Of a stretch of 64,000 nucleotides of DNA, positions 33,552-40,305 are shown piece after piece. This DNA is from JALHVH01 sp963773685 (GTDB lineage: Bacteria; Acidobacteriota; Aminicenantia; Aminicenantales; Saccharicenantaceae). The notes under the pieces were generated by a model. That model was not told where the DNA came from, did no database searches, and saw only the letters and a program-made list of their open reading frames with translations. The stretch's first letter is position 1. Each line of letters begins with the position of its first letter. The stretch covers positions 1 through 64,000 of the forward strand of contig CAVZBY010000002.1 in assembly GCA_963773685.1 (NCBI GenBank), given 5' to 3'. The translations under genes and the position numbers were made by a program.

Positions 33552-35318
33552 ATGACGTCCATCGGAAGGAGCACGGGGAAGGCGGGGAAGGTTCTGGCCG
33601 TCGCGGCGGCCCTGGGGATCCTGGTCGCGGCCGCGCCGCTCCTCGCGGATACGATCTCCTTCGTGCCCGCTTCTCCCGCGGTCGAGCAGGAGGTCGTGTT
33701 CACTTATCATCCCGTCATCACCCCTGCGGGGCCGATCCGTTGGGAATTCGGGGACGGGACGTACTCTCTCGCGACGCCCGGGGCCTTGATCGCCTACCAC
33801 CGGTACAAGGCGCCAGGGACGTTCCTTGTCCGGGCTCAGGCCCAGGCCGCCGGCGCCCCGCCGCCGGTCGCCACGACGACCATCAGGACCGTCGAGCGCA
33901 GGACCGTCACCTTCTCGCCGCCCAACCCGTTCGTCGATCGGCCCGTGACCTTCACGGCCAACAATTTCCTCTCGCCTTCGATCCGCTGGGAATTCGACGA
34001 CCAGGCCCCCTCCAGCGGCGGGCGCAGTGTGGTCCACGAGTTCAAGACCGCAGGGACGCACAGGGTCGTCGTCAGGGACCTGGGCGGAGCATCGGTCGTT
34101 CCCATCACGGTCACCCTGGTCGTCGGCGTACTGCGGAACCCGTCGATCGTGTTCACGCCCGCGGCGCCCCGGGTGAACGAGACGGTGGAGTTCCGGGCCG
34201 TCGACTTCGCCTCGACTTCGCTCATCCGCTGGGACTTCGGCGACGGCACGATCGAGAACGACACGACCCCGCCGGTCATCCCACACGCCTATCGTAATCC
34301 CGGCGTCTTCACCGTCATCGCCTTCGACGGCGGCGCGGGCACGCCGGCCGCCCAGGCCGCGGTCAGGGTCCTGCCAGAGCGCCTGATCACGTTCAGCCCG
34401 CCCGACCCGCGGGCCGGGGACGAGGTCACGTTCGTGGCCCACAATTTCGATTCGCCGGTCATCCGTTGGGACTTCGGCGACGGGGCCATCCTCTCGTCCG
34501 GGGCGCAGGTCACGCATGCCTTCCAGACAGCGGGCCCTTGGACGGTCAGGGCCTACGATAGGAGTGGCTCGGCCGAGGTCGCCAAATCCGTGTCCCTCAC
34601 CGTCTTTCCGGCCCAGGGCCCGCGGGCCAGGTTCGCGGTCTCCTTCATCGTCCTCCGTTTCGAGGACGGGAAGTCCTACAAGGTCATTCCCCGTGAATTC
34701 AACGGGTTGACGGCCTTTGCCGAGATCAAGTTCGAGGGCACGGGGGTCCTCCAGGCCCAGTGGCTCGTCGACGGGATGCCCTTCAAGACGGTCTTTACGA
34801 ATCTTTCCTTCGCGGGGAGCACGGTCATCGATTCAGGAACGGTCCCGGGCCTCCCGTGCCTCATCCCCGGGCTCCACGAGGTCACGCTCAGCATCATGCA
34901 GCCCAAAGCCGACTTCGCCGTTCCGGTCATCCGCTATTTCGTGACGGCGGACGCGGAGCCCCGGCCGGCCGTGGATTTCCTCCTGGACGGGGCCGTGACC
35001 ATCGACGGCGCGGGCCTCGGCGGGGACGAGGCGACCATCGAGGCGCCCGTCGGCGACCATCTCCTGCTCAGGGGGTGGGTCCGGAACGAGAGCGGCTCGG
35101 CCGTCTCCTTCGCCCTGCTCCGGGTCTATCTCGATGACGCGCTCATCGACCAAAAGATCGTCCTGGACCTCAAGCCCGGAGAGGAGAGGCGGTTCGAATC
35201 GTCCGTCTTCAACCCGACCGCGGGCCGGAAACGGCTCCTCCTTGCCCTCTACGATATCTCGCGCCGCCCCGCCGCGATCCTCTACATCAAGGAATTGTCC
35301 GTCGTGCCCCCCAAGTAG
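33552..35318 (+). CDS. Secreted protein with four PKD-like domains
   Basis: The 588-residue exported protein begins with an Ala-rich signal segment (VLAVAAALGILVAAAPLLA). Four PKD-type repeats of about 85 residues follow, marked by IRWEFGDGTY, IRWEFDDQAP, IRWDFGDGTI and IRWDFGDGAI, each paired with a HAF/HEF/HAY strand. The last 230 residues (from FIVLRFEDGKSYKV) form an unassigned beta-rich domain possibly of CARDB type (RVYLDDALIDQKIVLDLKPGEE). PKD domains serve as adhesion or spacer units on surface proteins. AGGAGAGG precedes ATG 33552. It likely partners the upstream barrel protein. Confidence 0.85.
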   Translation: MTSIGRSTGKAGKVLAVAAALGILVAAAPLLADTISFVPASPAVEQEVVFTYHPVITPAGPIRWEFGDGTYSLATPGALIAYHRYKAPGTFLVRAQAQAAGAPPPVATTTIRTVERRTVTFSPPNPFVDRPVTFTANNFLSPSIRWEFDDQAPSSGGRSVVHEFKTAGTHRVVVRDLGGASVVPITVTLVVGVLRNPSIVFTPAAPRVNETVEFRAVDFASTSLIRWDFGDGTIENDTTPPVIPHAYRNPGVFTVIAFDGGAGTPAAQAAVRVLPERLITFSPPDPRAGDEVTFVAHNFDSPVIRWDFGDGAILSSGAQVTHAFQTAGPWTVRAYDRSGSAEVAKSVSLTVFPAQGPRARFAVSFIVLRFEDGKSYKVIPREFNGLTAFAEIKFEGTGVLQAQWLVDGMPFKTVFTNLSFAGSTVIDSGTVPGLPCLIPGLHEVTLSIMQPKADFAVPVIRYFVTADAEPRPAVDFLLDGAVTIDGAGLGGDEATIEAPVGDHLLLRGWVRNESGSAVSFALLRVYLDDALIDQKIVLDLKPGEERRFESSVFNPTAGRKRLLLALYDISRRPAAILYIKELSVVPPK

Positions 35319-35340
35319 GCGGCGAGACATCCAACTTGAG

Positions 35341-35438
35341 CGCAGGCTAAAGCCTGCGGCTACAAATCAGGCTAAAGCCTGCGACGATAGACCCCTCCCG
35401 TACCGCGCTCTGGATGTAGCCTCAGGCTTCAGCCTGAG
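35341..35438. repeat. REP-like palindromic cluster (CAGGCTAAAGCCTG units)
   Basis: Two direct copies of the palindrome CAGGCTAAAGCCTG lie near 35343-35371. A diverged inverted copy with TGTAGCC and CAGGCTTCAGCCTG follows at 35415-35438. Together they form a pair of REP-like hairpins after the PKD gene stop, probably serving as a transcript end or left by a REP-type element. Confidence 0.7.
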
Positions 35439-35463
35439 CTTCAAATGATTCTTGGACAAGCCT

Positions 35464-35499
35464 CTTGTCTCGCCTGGCTCGCTTGTCTCGCCCGGCTCG
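35464..35499. repeat. Tandem 18-bp repeat, two copies
   Basis: Two consecutive 18-bp units (35464-35481, 35482-35499), reading cttgtctcgcctggctcg with one change in the second, end exactly at the stop codon of the small protein on the minus strand. Confidence 0.55.
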
Positions 35500-35838
35500 C
35501 TACTTAATTCTATAGAACCACATCAGCGGCAGCCAGAGCGACGTTCCGTAGGGGAGGCTCTGGTTATTGACCAGGACCTCCGTATCGTCCCAGCCGCCGA
35601 CGAGGTTGAAGAGCTCGAAGAGGTCGTCGACCTCGGCGGGGGTGAAGGTGGCCGCATGGCGGAGGCTTTCGCCACTCCCTTCTTCCGTATAAGAAGGGCT
35701 TCGCTTGGCGATCTCCAGGGCCCGTTCGGTGTTCAGGGACGGCTTGGCGCCGAAGACGACGGTGATCCGGAACACGGGGGCCTGCGGCGACGGTTGGAGG
35801 ATGTCGGCCAGTTTCTCTTCCGAAGCGCGGTCGGACAT
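35500..35838 (-). CDS. Hypothetical 112-residue protein
   Basis: No family recognised. It has no signal peptide or membrane helix. The sequence is mixed acidic with VFRITVVFGAKPSLNTERALEIAK in the first half and an aromatic C-terminus (SLWLPLMWFYRIK). The ATG at 35838 lacks a strong ribosome site. Coding is supported by codon-position composition and by a frame closed neatly between a repeat cluster and the next gene. It lies 61 bp downstream of the toast-rack lipoprotein and may be in its transcript. Confidence 0.6.
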   Translation of the reverse strand: MSDRASEEKLADILQPSPQAPVFRITVVFGAKPSLNTERALEIAKRSPSYTEEGSGESLRHAATFTPAEVDDLFELFNLVGGWDDTEVLVNNQSLPYGTSLWLPLMWFYRIK

Positions 35839-35899
35839 GGCCCAAGTCTATCGAAATGCCCCAAGCTTTTCAAGCGTTCCGGAGCCCGCGGCCCGGGGC

Positions 35900-36607
35900 T
35901 CACTCCTCTCTCAGGTCGATGCTCCCGATCCCCGCGTCGACCTTCACCCGGATGGCCGCGGCGGTCTTCCCGAATGCCTCGTTCACGTAGCGGTGCCCGT
36001 CCTTGACGAAGCCGCGGGCGTTCACGGAGCCTATGCCGCCGTCGACCTCGACCCGAACTCCGACGTCGCGGGGAAAGGTGATGGTCGCGCTCCCGACTCC
36101 GCCGTCGACCTTGACCTCGATGTCCCGCGTGCGCGGTCCGGTCAGGTCGAGATGCAGCTCGCCGACTCCCATGTCGACATCGAGGGCCTCGAGGTCGACG
36201 CCTCGAAGGTCCAAGCGGCTCTCTCCCGCCCCGAGCTTGACGGCGAGGTCGATGGGCAGGGCCCCGGACAGGCGGAGGTCCCATTCGTTGCGGCGATTCC
36301 CGAAGAAGAGGCTGCGGCCCTTCTTTTGCCGGACCTGGAGCCGGCCCCGGTCGCCGACGACCCGGTAATCCAGCTCGGGGGCCCAGCGCCTGATGTTCGT
36401 CGTGAATTCGGCTTCCAGCAGGGATGCCGCCCCGCCCGATATCCGGAGCTCGCCGGCCCCCATGCGGACCGAAACCGCGGCCGAGGAGGCTCCCGCGGCA
36501 TCGACCGTCCGGGTTTCCGTTCTCGTTTCCCTGGCCGCATCGCAGGCGGAAAATACCAGCCCGAACCCTGCCGCGGCCAGGATCATGGCCATATTCCTGA
36601 TCTTCAT
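35900..36607 (-). CDS. Toast-rack/DUF4097-like lipoprotein
   Basis: The 235-residue protein has a lipobox (GLVFSAC, Cys22). A right-handed, repetitive beta structure follows with periodic motifs VRMGAGELRISGG, VKLGAGESRLDLRG, VDMGVGELHLDLTG, VKVDGGVGSATITF, VEVDGGIGSVNARG and VKVDAGIGSIDLRE. This six-fold pattern is the toast-rack adhesin-like domain found near envelope-stress regulators. AGGAGG lies 11 bases before ATG 36607. Function is unknown; a surface or periplasmic sensing or scaffold role is likely. Confidence 0.85.
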   Translation of the reverse strand: MKIRNMAMILAAAGFGLVFSACDAARETRTETRTVDAAGASSAAVSVRMGAGELRISGGAASLLEAEFTTNIRRWAPELDYRVVGDRGRLQVRQKKGRSLFFGNRRNEWDLRLSGALPIDLAVKLGAGESRLDLRGVDLEALDVDMGVGELHLDLTGPRTRDIEVKVDGGVGSATITFPRDVGVRVEVDGGIGSVNARGFVKDGHRYVNEAFGKTAAAIRVKVDAGIGSIDLREE

Positions 36608-36679
36608 GCGCTTCGTCCTCCTACTCCGAGGTACGGATTCCCGGGGAAAAAGTTCCTCCCCATCCCGGGGATCGGGAAA

Positions 36680-36711
36680 GACGGCACCGGGCCCGGCCGC
36701 CCGGCGCCGTC
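36680..36711 (-). terminator. Strong hairpin terminator after trpB2
   Basis: On the minus strand, GACGGC and GCCGTC arms enclose a further GC-rich inner stem, and the hairpin is followed by TTTCCC. It begins 13 bp after the trpB2 stop, in the right place to end its transcript. Confidence 0.6.
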
Positions 36712-36724
36712 CGCGGGCGCCGGC

Positions 36725-38011
36725 CTACTTGCGCCCGTTCCCGTTGAACGCCGTGATGTCCAGAAACCCGTGTCCCGATAGATTGAACAGGAGGACGCGC
36801 TCTTTGCCCTCCTTCTTTGCCGCGACCGCCTCATCGATGACGGCCGCGATGGCGTGCGCGGATTCGGGGGCCGGAAGGATGCCTTCGGTCCTCAGGAAGA
36901 GCGCGGCCGCCTCGAAGACCTTGTCCTGGGGGCAGGCTACGGGCGTGACGAGCCCCGCCTTGACCAAGTGGCTGACGAGGGGCGCCATCCCATGATATCT
37001 GAGCCCCCCGGCGTGGATGGGCGGCGGGATGAATTCCATCCCCAGGGTGTACATGTAGAGAAGGGGAGCCATGCCGACGCTGTCGCCGCCGTCGTAGCGG
37101 AGCTCCCCCCGGGTCAGGGTCGGACAGGATTCGGGCTCGACGGCCAGGAACCGGATGCGCTTCCCTTCCTTGAGGTTCCTCCGGACGAAGGGAAAGGAGA
37201 TGCCGGCGAAATTCGAGCCTCCGCCGACACAGCCGATGACCGCGTCCGGCTCGACGCCGAGCTCGGCCATCTGCTTCTCGGCTTCCAGGCCGATCACCGT
37301 CTGGTGCATGAGGACGGCGTCGAGGACCGAACCGAGGGAATACTTTACGCCGGGGCTCTTGACGGCCGCTTCCACCGCCTCGGATATGGCGATGCCGAGG
37401 CTCCCTGGGTGGTCGGGATCCTTGGCGAAGAACCGCCTCCCGGCGTCCGTCGTATCGCTCGGGCTCTCCTTGACCGTGCCGCCGAACATCTCCATGAGGA
37501 TGCGGCGGCCGGGCTTCTGACGGTAGCTCGAGCGGACCATATAGATCCTCGTGGCGATGCCGAACTTGGACCCGGCGTAGGCCAGAGACGAGCCCCACTG
37601 TCCGGCTCCCGTCTCGGTCGTCAGGGTCGTGATGCCCTCCTGCGCCGCGAGCCAAGCCTGCATGATGGCCGTATTCGTCTTGTGACTGCCGACCGGGCCG
37701 ACGCCCTCGTACTTGTAGAAGATGCGGGCGGGGGTGTCCAGGTATCTTTCGAGCCCGACGGCATGGACGAGCGGGGTCGGGCGGAAGATCGAATAGGCTT
37801 CGAGGACCTCCGGGGGGATCGGGACCTCCCGTTCGGTCGCGATCTCGTGACGGATGAACCCCTTGGAAAAGAGCGCCTCGAGGTCCGACGGGAGGAGCGG
37901 CTTCCGGGTCGCGGGGTGCAGGGGCGGAGCCGGCGCGGTCGGGAGGTCGGCCTTGATGTTGTAATAATGGGTCGGCAGGTATTCGGGTTTTCGCGATGCG
38001 AATCGTGACAT
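36725..38011 (-). CDS. trpB2: TrpB2-type tryptophan synthase beta chain
   Basis: PLP enzyme that joins indole and serine to tryptophan. GPVGSHKTNTA holds the PLP Lys111, GCVGGGSNFAG (from about 260) binds the phosphate, and the long N-terminal extension (MSRFASRKPEYLPTHYYNI) plus IFRPTPL are typical of TrpB2 in place of TrpB1. ATG 38011 follows AAGGAG; a longer frame to 38095 runs through the leader. No trpA is adjacent, which is usual for TrpB2. Upstream lie a consensus promoter and a Trp-rich leader frame, so expression is probably tuned to tryptophan supply. A strong hairpin follows the stop. With a tryptophanase in the same window, synthesis and breakdown of tryptophan are both encoded. 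Confidence 0.92.
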   Translation of the reverse strand: MSRFASRKPEYLPTHYYNIKADLPTAPAPPLHPATRKPLLPSDLEALFSKGFIRHEIATEREVPIPPEVLEAYSIFRPTPLVHAVGLERYLDTPARIFYKYEGVGPVGSHKTNTAIMQAWLAAQEGITTLTTETGAGQWGSSLAYAGSKFGIATRIYMVRSSYRQKPGRRILMEMFGGTVKESPSDTTDAGRRFFAKDPDHPGSLGIAISEAVEAAVKSPGVKYSLGSVLDAVLMHQTVIGLEAEKQMAELGVEPDAVIGCVGGGSNFAGISFPFVRRNLKEGKRIRFLAVEPESCPTLTRGELRYDGGDSVGMAPLLYMYTLGMEFIPPPIHAGGLRYHGMAPLVSHLVKAGLVTPVACPQDKVFEAAALFLRTEGILPAPESAHAIAAVIDEAVAAKKEGKERVLLFNLSGHGFLDITAFNGNGRK

Positions 38012-38070
38012 GATCTTTCTCCTTGAACGAATTTCAACCTTGGGATCGAAAGGGGGCGGAAAAGGACGGT

Positions 38071-38169
38071 TTACAGGGCGCGGAGGGGCGCCCACCAGGA
38101 CCAGGACAGGAGGGTCGAAACGGACAGAGGTCCGGCGACGAATTCGCGGGCGCTCGTTCCGTTACACAT
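38071..38169 (-). CDS. Candidate tryptophan leader peptide (attenuator) for trpB2
   Basis: A 32-codon frame runs from ATG 38169 to TAA 38071, between the trpB2 promoter and gene. Its residues 23-26 are Trp-Ser-Trp-Trp, six codons before the end. The last Trp codon abuts a hairpin, GGGCGC/GCGCCC with a six-base loop (38076-38093). A C/U-rich, G-poor stretch (about 38042-38070) follows the stop, and CUUUUCC within it can pair with the GGAGAAAG ribosome site of trpB2. The ATG lies only 9 nt from the -10 box, so the mRNA would start at or one base before it. No classical U-tract terminator is seen, so translational or Rho-dependent control must be considered. Expression is inferred. Confidence 0.7.
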   Translation of the reverse strand: MCNGTSAREFVAGPLSVSTLLSWSWWAPLRAL

Positions 38170-38177
38170 CGGTGGCG

Positions 38178-38206
38178 ATTATACGGAGCCCTCGCGGTCC
38201 TGTCAA
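38178..38206 (-). promoter_or_regulatory. Perfect-consensus sigma-70 promoter of trpB2
   Basis: On the minus strand TTGACA (38201-38206) and TATAAT (38178-38183) are separated by exactly 17 nt. The predicted start is at 38169-38171, giving an mRNA leader of about 160 nt before trpB2. Such a maximal promoter usually needs a downstream control step, which the leader could provide. Confidence 0.85.
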
Positions 38207-38246
38207 GAAGAAAAACGGGCCGCCCGGGCGCGGGTACGGGACAGGT

Positions 38247-38274
38247 TTGAAAAAGCTGGGAGATGGCATAGAAT
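38247..38274 (+). promoter_or_regulatory. Candidate promoter of the MBL hydrolase gene
   Basis: TTGAAA (38247-38252) and TAGAAT (38269-38274) are 16 nt apart. The predicted start near 38281 is only 4 nt before ATG 38285, leaving the GGAGG at 38276-38280 largely outside the message. Confidence 0.4.
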
Positions 38275-38284
38275 GGAGGACGTC

Positions 38285-38971
38285 ATGACCGAAATCTTTC
38301 CGTTGCGGATGGGGCACTGTCACGTCGCCCTGATCGGGACGTCCCGGGGGTTCATTCTCGTCGACGCCGGTCCTCCGAAGACGCTCCGGACCCTGACGGG
38401 CGAGCTCAAGCGGCAGGGGATAGGCCCGAAGGAGCTCCTTCTCGTCGTCGTCACGCACGCCCATTATGATCATGCCGGCTGTCTGGCGGCGATCCGCCGG
38501 CTCACCGGGGCCGAGGTCCTGATCCACGCTTCCGAAAAGGAGTTCCTCGGGACCGGGACCAACGCGCCCGCACGGGGGACGCGGCTGTTCTCGAAAGCCG
38601 TCTACCGGCTGGGCGGGGCCGTGACGAAGCTGAGGCTATATGAGCCGACGGCACCGACGATCCTGGCCGGGGACGCCTTCGATCTCGTCGGCTTCGGCAT
38701 CGCGGGCAGGATCCTTCATACGCCGGGACATACGGCAGGCTCCCTCTCGGTCGTCCTCGATTCCGGGGAAGCCTTCGTCGGCGATACCTGTTTCAATGTG
38801 CCGCTCGTCGGCGCGGGGTCCGTATTCCCGCCGTTCGCGGCGGATGTCCCGGCCCTTCTGAAGAGCTGGGAAAGGCTTCTCGAGACCGGGGCCCGGACGT
38901 TCTTCCCGGGACATGGCCGCCCTTTCGGGAGGGACAAGCTCGAAAGGTCTTTGGCCGGACGGAGGACATGA
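38285..38971 (+). CDS. MBL-fold metallo-hydrolase
   Basis: A metallo-beta-lactamase-fold hydrolase of 228 residues. THAHYDHAG carries the HxHxDH dinuclear metal motif, HTPGHTAGS the third-ligand His, FVGDTCF the bridging Asp and FPGHGRPF the last His. The glyoxalase II/RNase Z-like order is complete. ATG 38285 sits after GGAGGA; ATG 38273 is a poorer choice. Substrate is unknown. The stop overlaps the start of the next gene (ATGATGA). Confidence 0.88.
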   Translation: MTEIFPLRMGHCHVALIGTSRGFILVDAGPPKTLRTLTGELKRQGIGPKELLLVVVTHAHYDHAGCLAAIRRLTGAEVLIHASEKEFLGTGTNAPARGTRLFSKAVYRLGGAVTKLRLYEPTAPTILAGDAFDLVGFGIAGRILHTPGHTAGSLSVVLDSGEAFVGDTCFNVPLVGAGSVFPPFAADVPALLKSWERLLETGARTFFPGHGRPFGRDKLERSLAGRRT

Positions 38972-39735
38972 TGAGACGCGACCGCCTGTCGCGATTGCGT
39001 GCGGCCCGGGGAAGATCCCCGCGATCCCTGTTGACGATCGTCGGAACGTGCGCCCTGGCCGTCGGGATCTATTCGACGCTTGCTGCTCCGGTTCAAGGCG
39101 CCGATACCCCTGTGCCGCGCGGCGGAGCGGGATATCTCATGATCGGCGGGACCTTGCCCGACCTCGGTGCTTTGAACGCGGCCCTGGAGCGCGGCGGCTA
39201 CTCCCGGTTCCCGCGCTCGTTCTTCACCATGGGCGTCGGCGGGCACGTTTTCATCGGCCGCCTCGTCCTGGGTGTGGAAGGGCAGACGCTTCTGGAAAGA
39301 GGAAAAGTCTTAGCAGGAAGGGAGTCCGTCCTGTCGGGCGGCTGCGGATTCTTCAATGTCGGCTATGCCGTTCATTCGGGGGACGGGCTCGAGGTATTTC
39401 CTCTCATCGGCGTCGGGGCCGGCTCCTTGACCCTGAAGATCACGGGCCGCGATCCGGTTTCGTTCGAGGACGTCCTCGAGGATCCGAACCGGAGCGCCCG
39501 TCTCCAGAAGAGCGGCTTCCTGATGCAGGCCGCCCTTGCCGCCGACCGCTGGCTGGGGTCCGGCCGGGGCAACGGCCGCGCCGGGCTGTTCATCGGCATC
39601 CGGGCCGGATACGTGTTCGCCCCCTCCGGGGGAGCATGGGAGCTCGAGGGCTTGGAGGCCGACGGGGGGCCCAGGGCCGGGTGGTCGGGGCCTTACATCA
39701 GGATCTCGATCGGCGCGGGGCGCCGGGCTCAATAA
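38968..39735 (+). CDS. Hypothetical exported protein, probable small beta-barrel
   Basis: No family recognised. A long basic N-terminus is followed by a hydrophobic segment (LLTIVGTCALAVGIYSTLAAPVQGA) acting as signal peptide. The remainder is Gly-rich with alternating strands (GAGYLMIGGTLPDLG, FFTMGVGGHVFIGRLVLGV, AGLFIGIRAGYVF, GPYIRISIGAG), suggesting an outer-membrane protein of eight or so strands. The start overlaps the MBL gene stop; ATG 38971 fits the GGAGG spacing slightly better. Its 3' end overlaps the convergent deaminase gene by 7 bp. Confidence 0.65.
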   Translation: MMRRDRLSRLRAARGRSPRSLLTIVGTCALAVGIYSTLAAPVQGADTPVPRGGAGYLMIGGTLPDLGALNAALERGGYSRFPRSFFTMGVGGHVFIGRLVLGVEGQTLLERGKVLAGRESVLSGGCGFFNVGYAVHSGDGLEVFPLIGVGAGSLTLKITGRDPVSFEDVLEDPNRSARLQKSGFLMQAALAADRWLGSGRGNGRAGLFIGIRAGYVFAPSGGAWELEGLEADGGPRAGWSGPYIRISIGAGRRAQ

Positions 39736-40208
39736 AGACGCTTGCCGGGCAGGGCGCCCCAAGCCTCGAACAGCTCGAGGCATTCCGGCCGAAGGAAGTC
39801 CCCGATGATGGCGATCGGGCTCCGGCCGAGGGTCTTGAGTCTGCGGTTCGAGATCTCCAGCTCGTGGAATCCGGCCCTCCGGGCGTCGGCGATGTTCGTC
39901 CCATGGACGATGATCCCGATCCGCGCCCAATGAACGGCGCTGAAGCACATCGGGCAGGGCTCCGTCGTGGAATAGATGATCGATCCCGATAGATCGTAAC
40001 GGCCGAGCCTCCGGCAGGCCTTGCGGATGGCATTGACCTCGGCGTGAGCTGTAGCGTCGTTCCGGAGCACGGTGTTCCGGGCCGCGGCGAGGACCGTCCC
40101 TCCCCGGATGATGCAGGCCCCGAAGGGTCCGCCGTCGAGCGTTCTCAGGTTCTTCCGGGCCTCGCGAATGGCCATCTCCATGAATGCCCTGTCCGGCGTC
40201 CCCTTCAT
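39729..40208 (-). CDS. Nucleoside/guanine deaminase (CDA fold)
   Basis: Zinc-dependent deaminase of the cytidine/deoxycytidylate deaminase superfamily. THAEVNAI-type motif reads TAHAEVNAIRKA (His ligand and proton-shuttling Glu) and TEPCPMCFSAVHWA gives the two Cys ligands. The 159-residue length and the sequence GGPFGACIIRGG resemble guanine deaminase GuaD and tRNA adenosine deaminase relatives. ATG 40208 is preceded by AGGAGG, so the earlier in-frame start at 40244 is rejected. Guanine or another purine base is the likely substrate. Confidence 0.88.
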   Translation of the reverse strand: MKGTPDRAFMEMAIREARKNLRTLDGGPFGACIIRGGTVLAAARNTVLRNDATAHAEVNAIRKACRRLGRYDLSGSIIYSTTEPCPMCFSAVHWARIGIIVHGTNIADARRAGFHELEISNRRLKTLGRSPIAIIGDFLRPECLELFEAWGALPGKRLY

Positions 40209-40267
40209 GCGCGCCTCCTTTTCGCTTCCGGCCCATTTTGTCACGTCGGGGCCGGAGCGTCAACGCC

Positions 40268-40296
40268 TTGAACTCGACAGGCGATTCTGATTAAAT
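40268..40296 (+). promoter_or_regulatory. Promoter of the M28 peptidase gene, leaderless arrangement
   Basis: TTGAAC (40268-40273) and TTAAAT (40291-40296) are 17 nt apart. The expected start near 40303 is only 3 nt before ATG 40306, and no Shine-Dalgarno match lies in between. Confidence 0.5.
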
Positions 40297-40305
40297 GGGG
40301 GGACG

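Noticed and set aside
31611..34517. 968-codon open frame on the minus strand
   Set aside because: Shadow of the barrel and PKD genes, which have signal peptides, domains and ribosome sites; the reverse frame is rich in Arg, Gly and Asp with no domains.
35190..35210. GGTTCGAATC-like string suggesting a tRNA T-arm
   Set aside because: It lies in frame inside the PKD gene and no acceptor, D or anticodon arms can be drawn around it.
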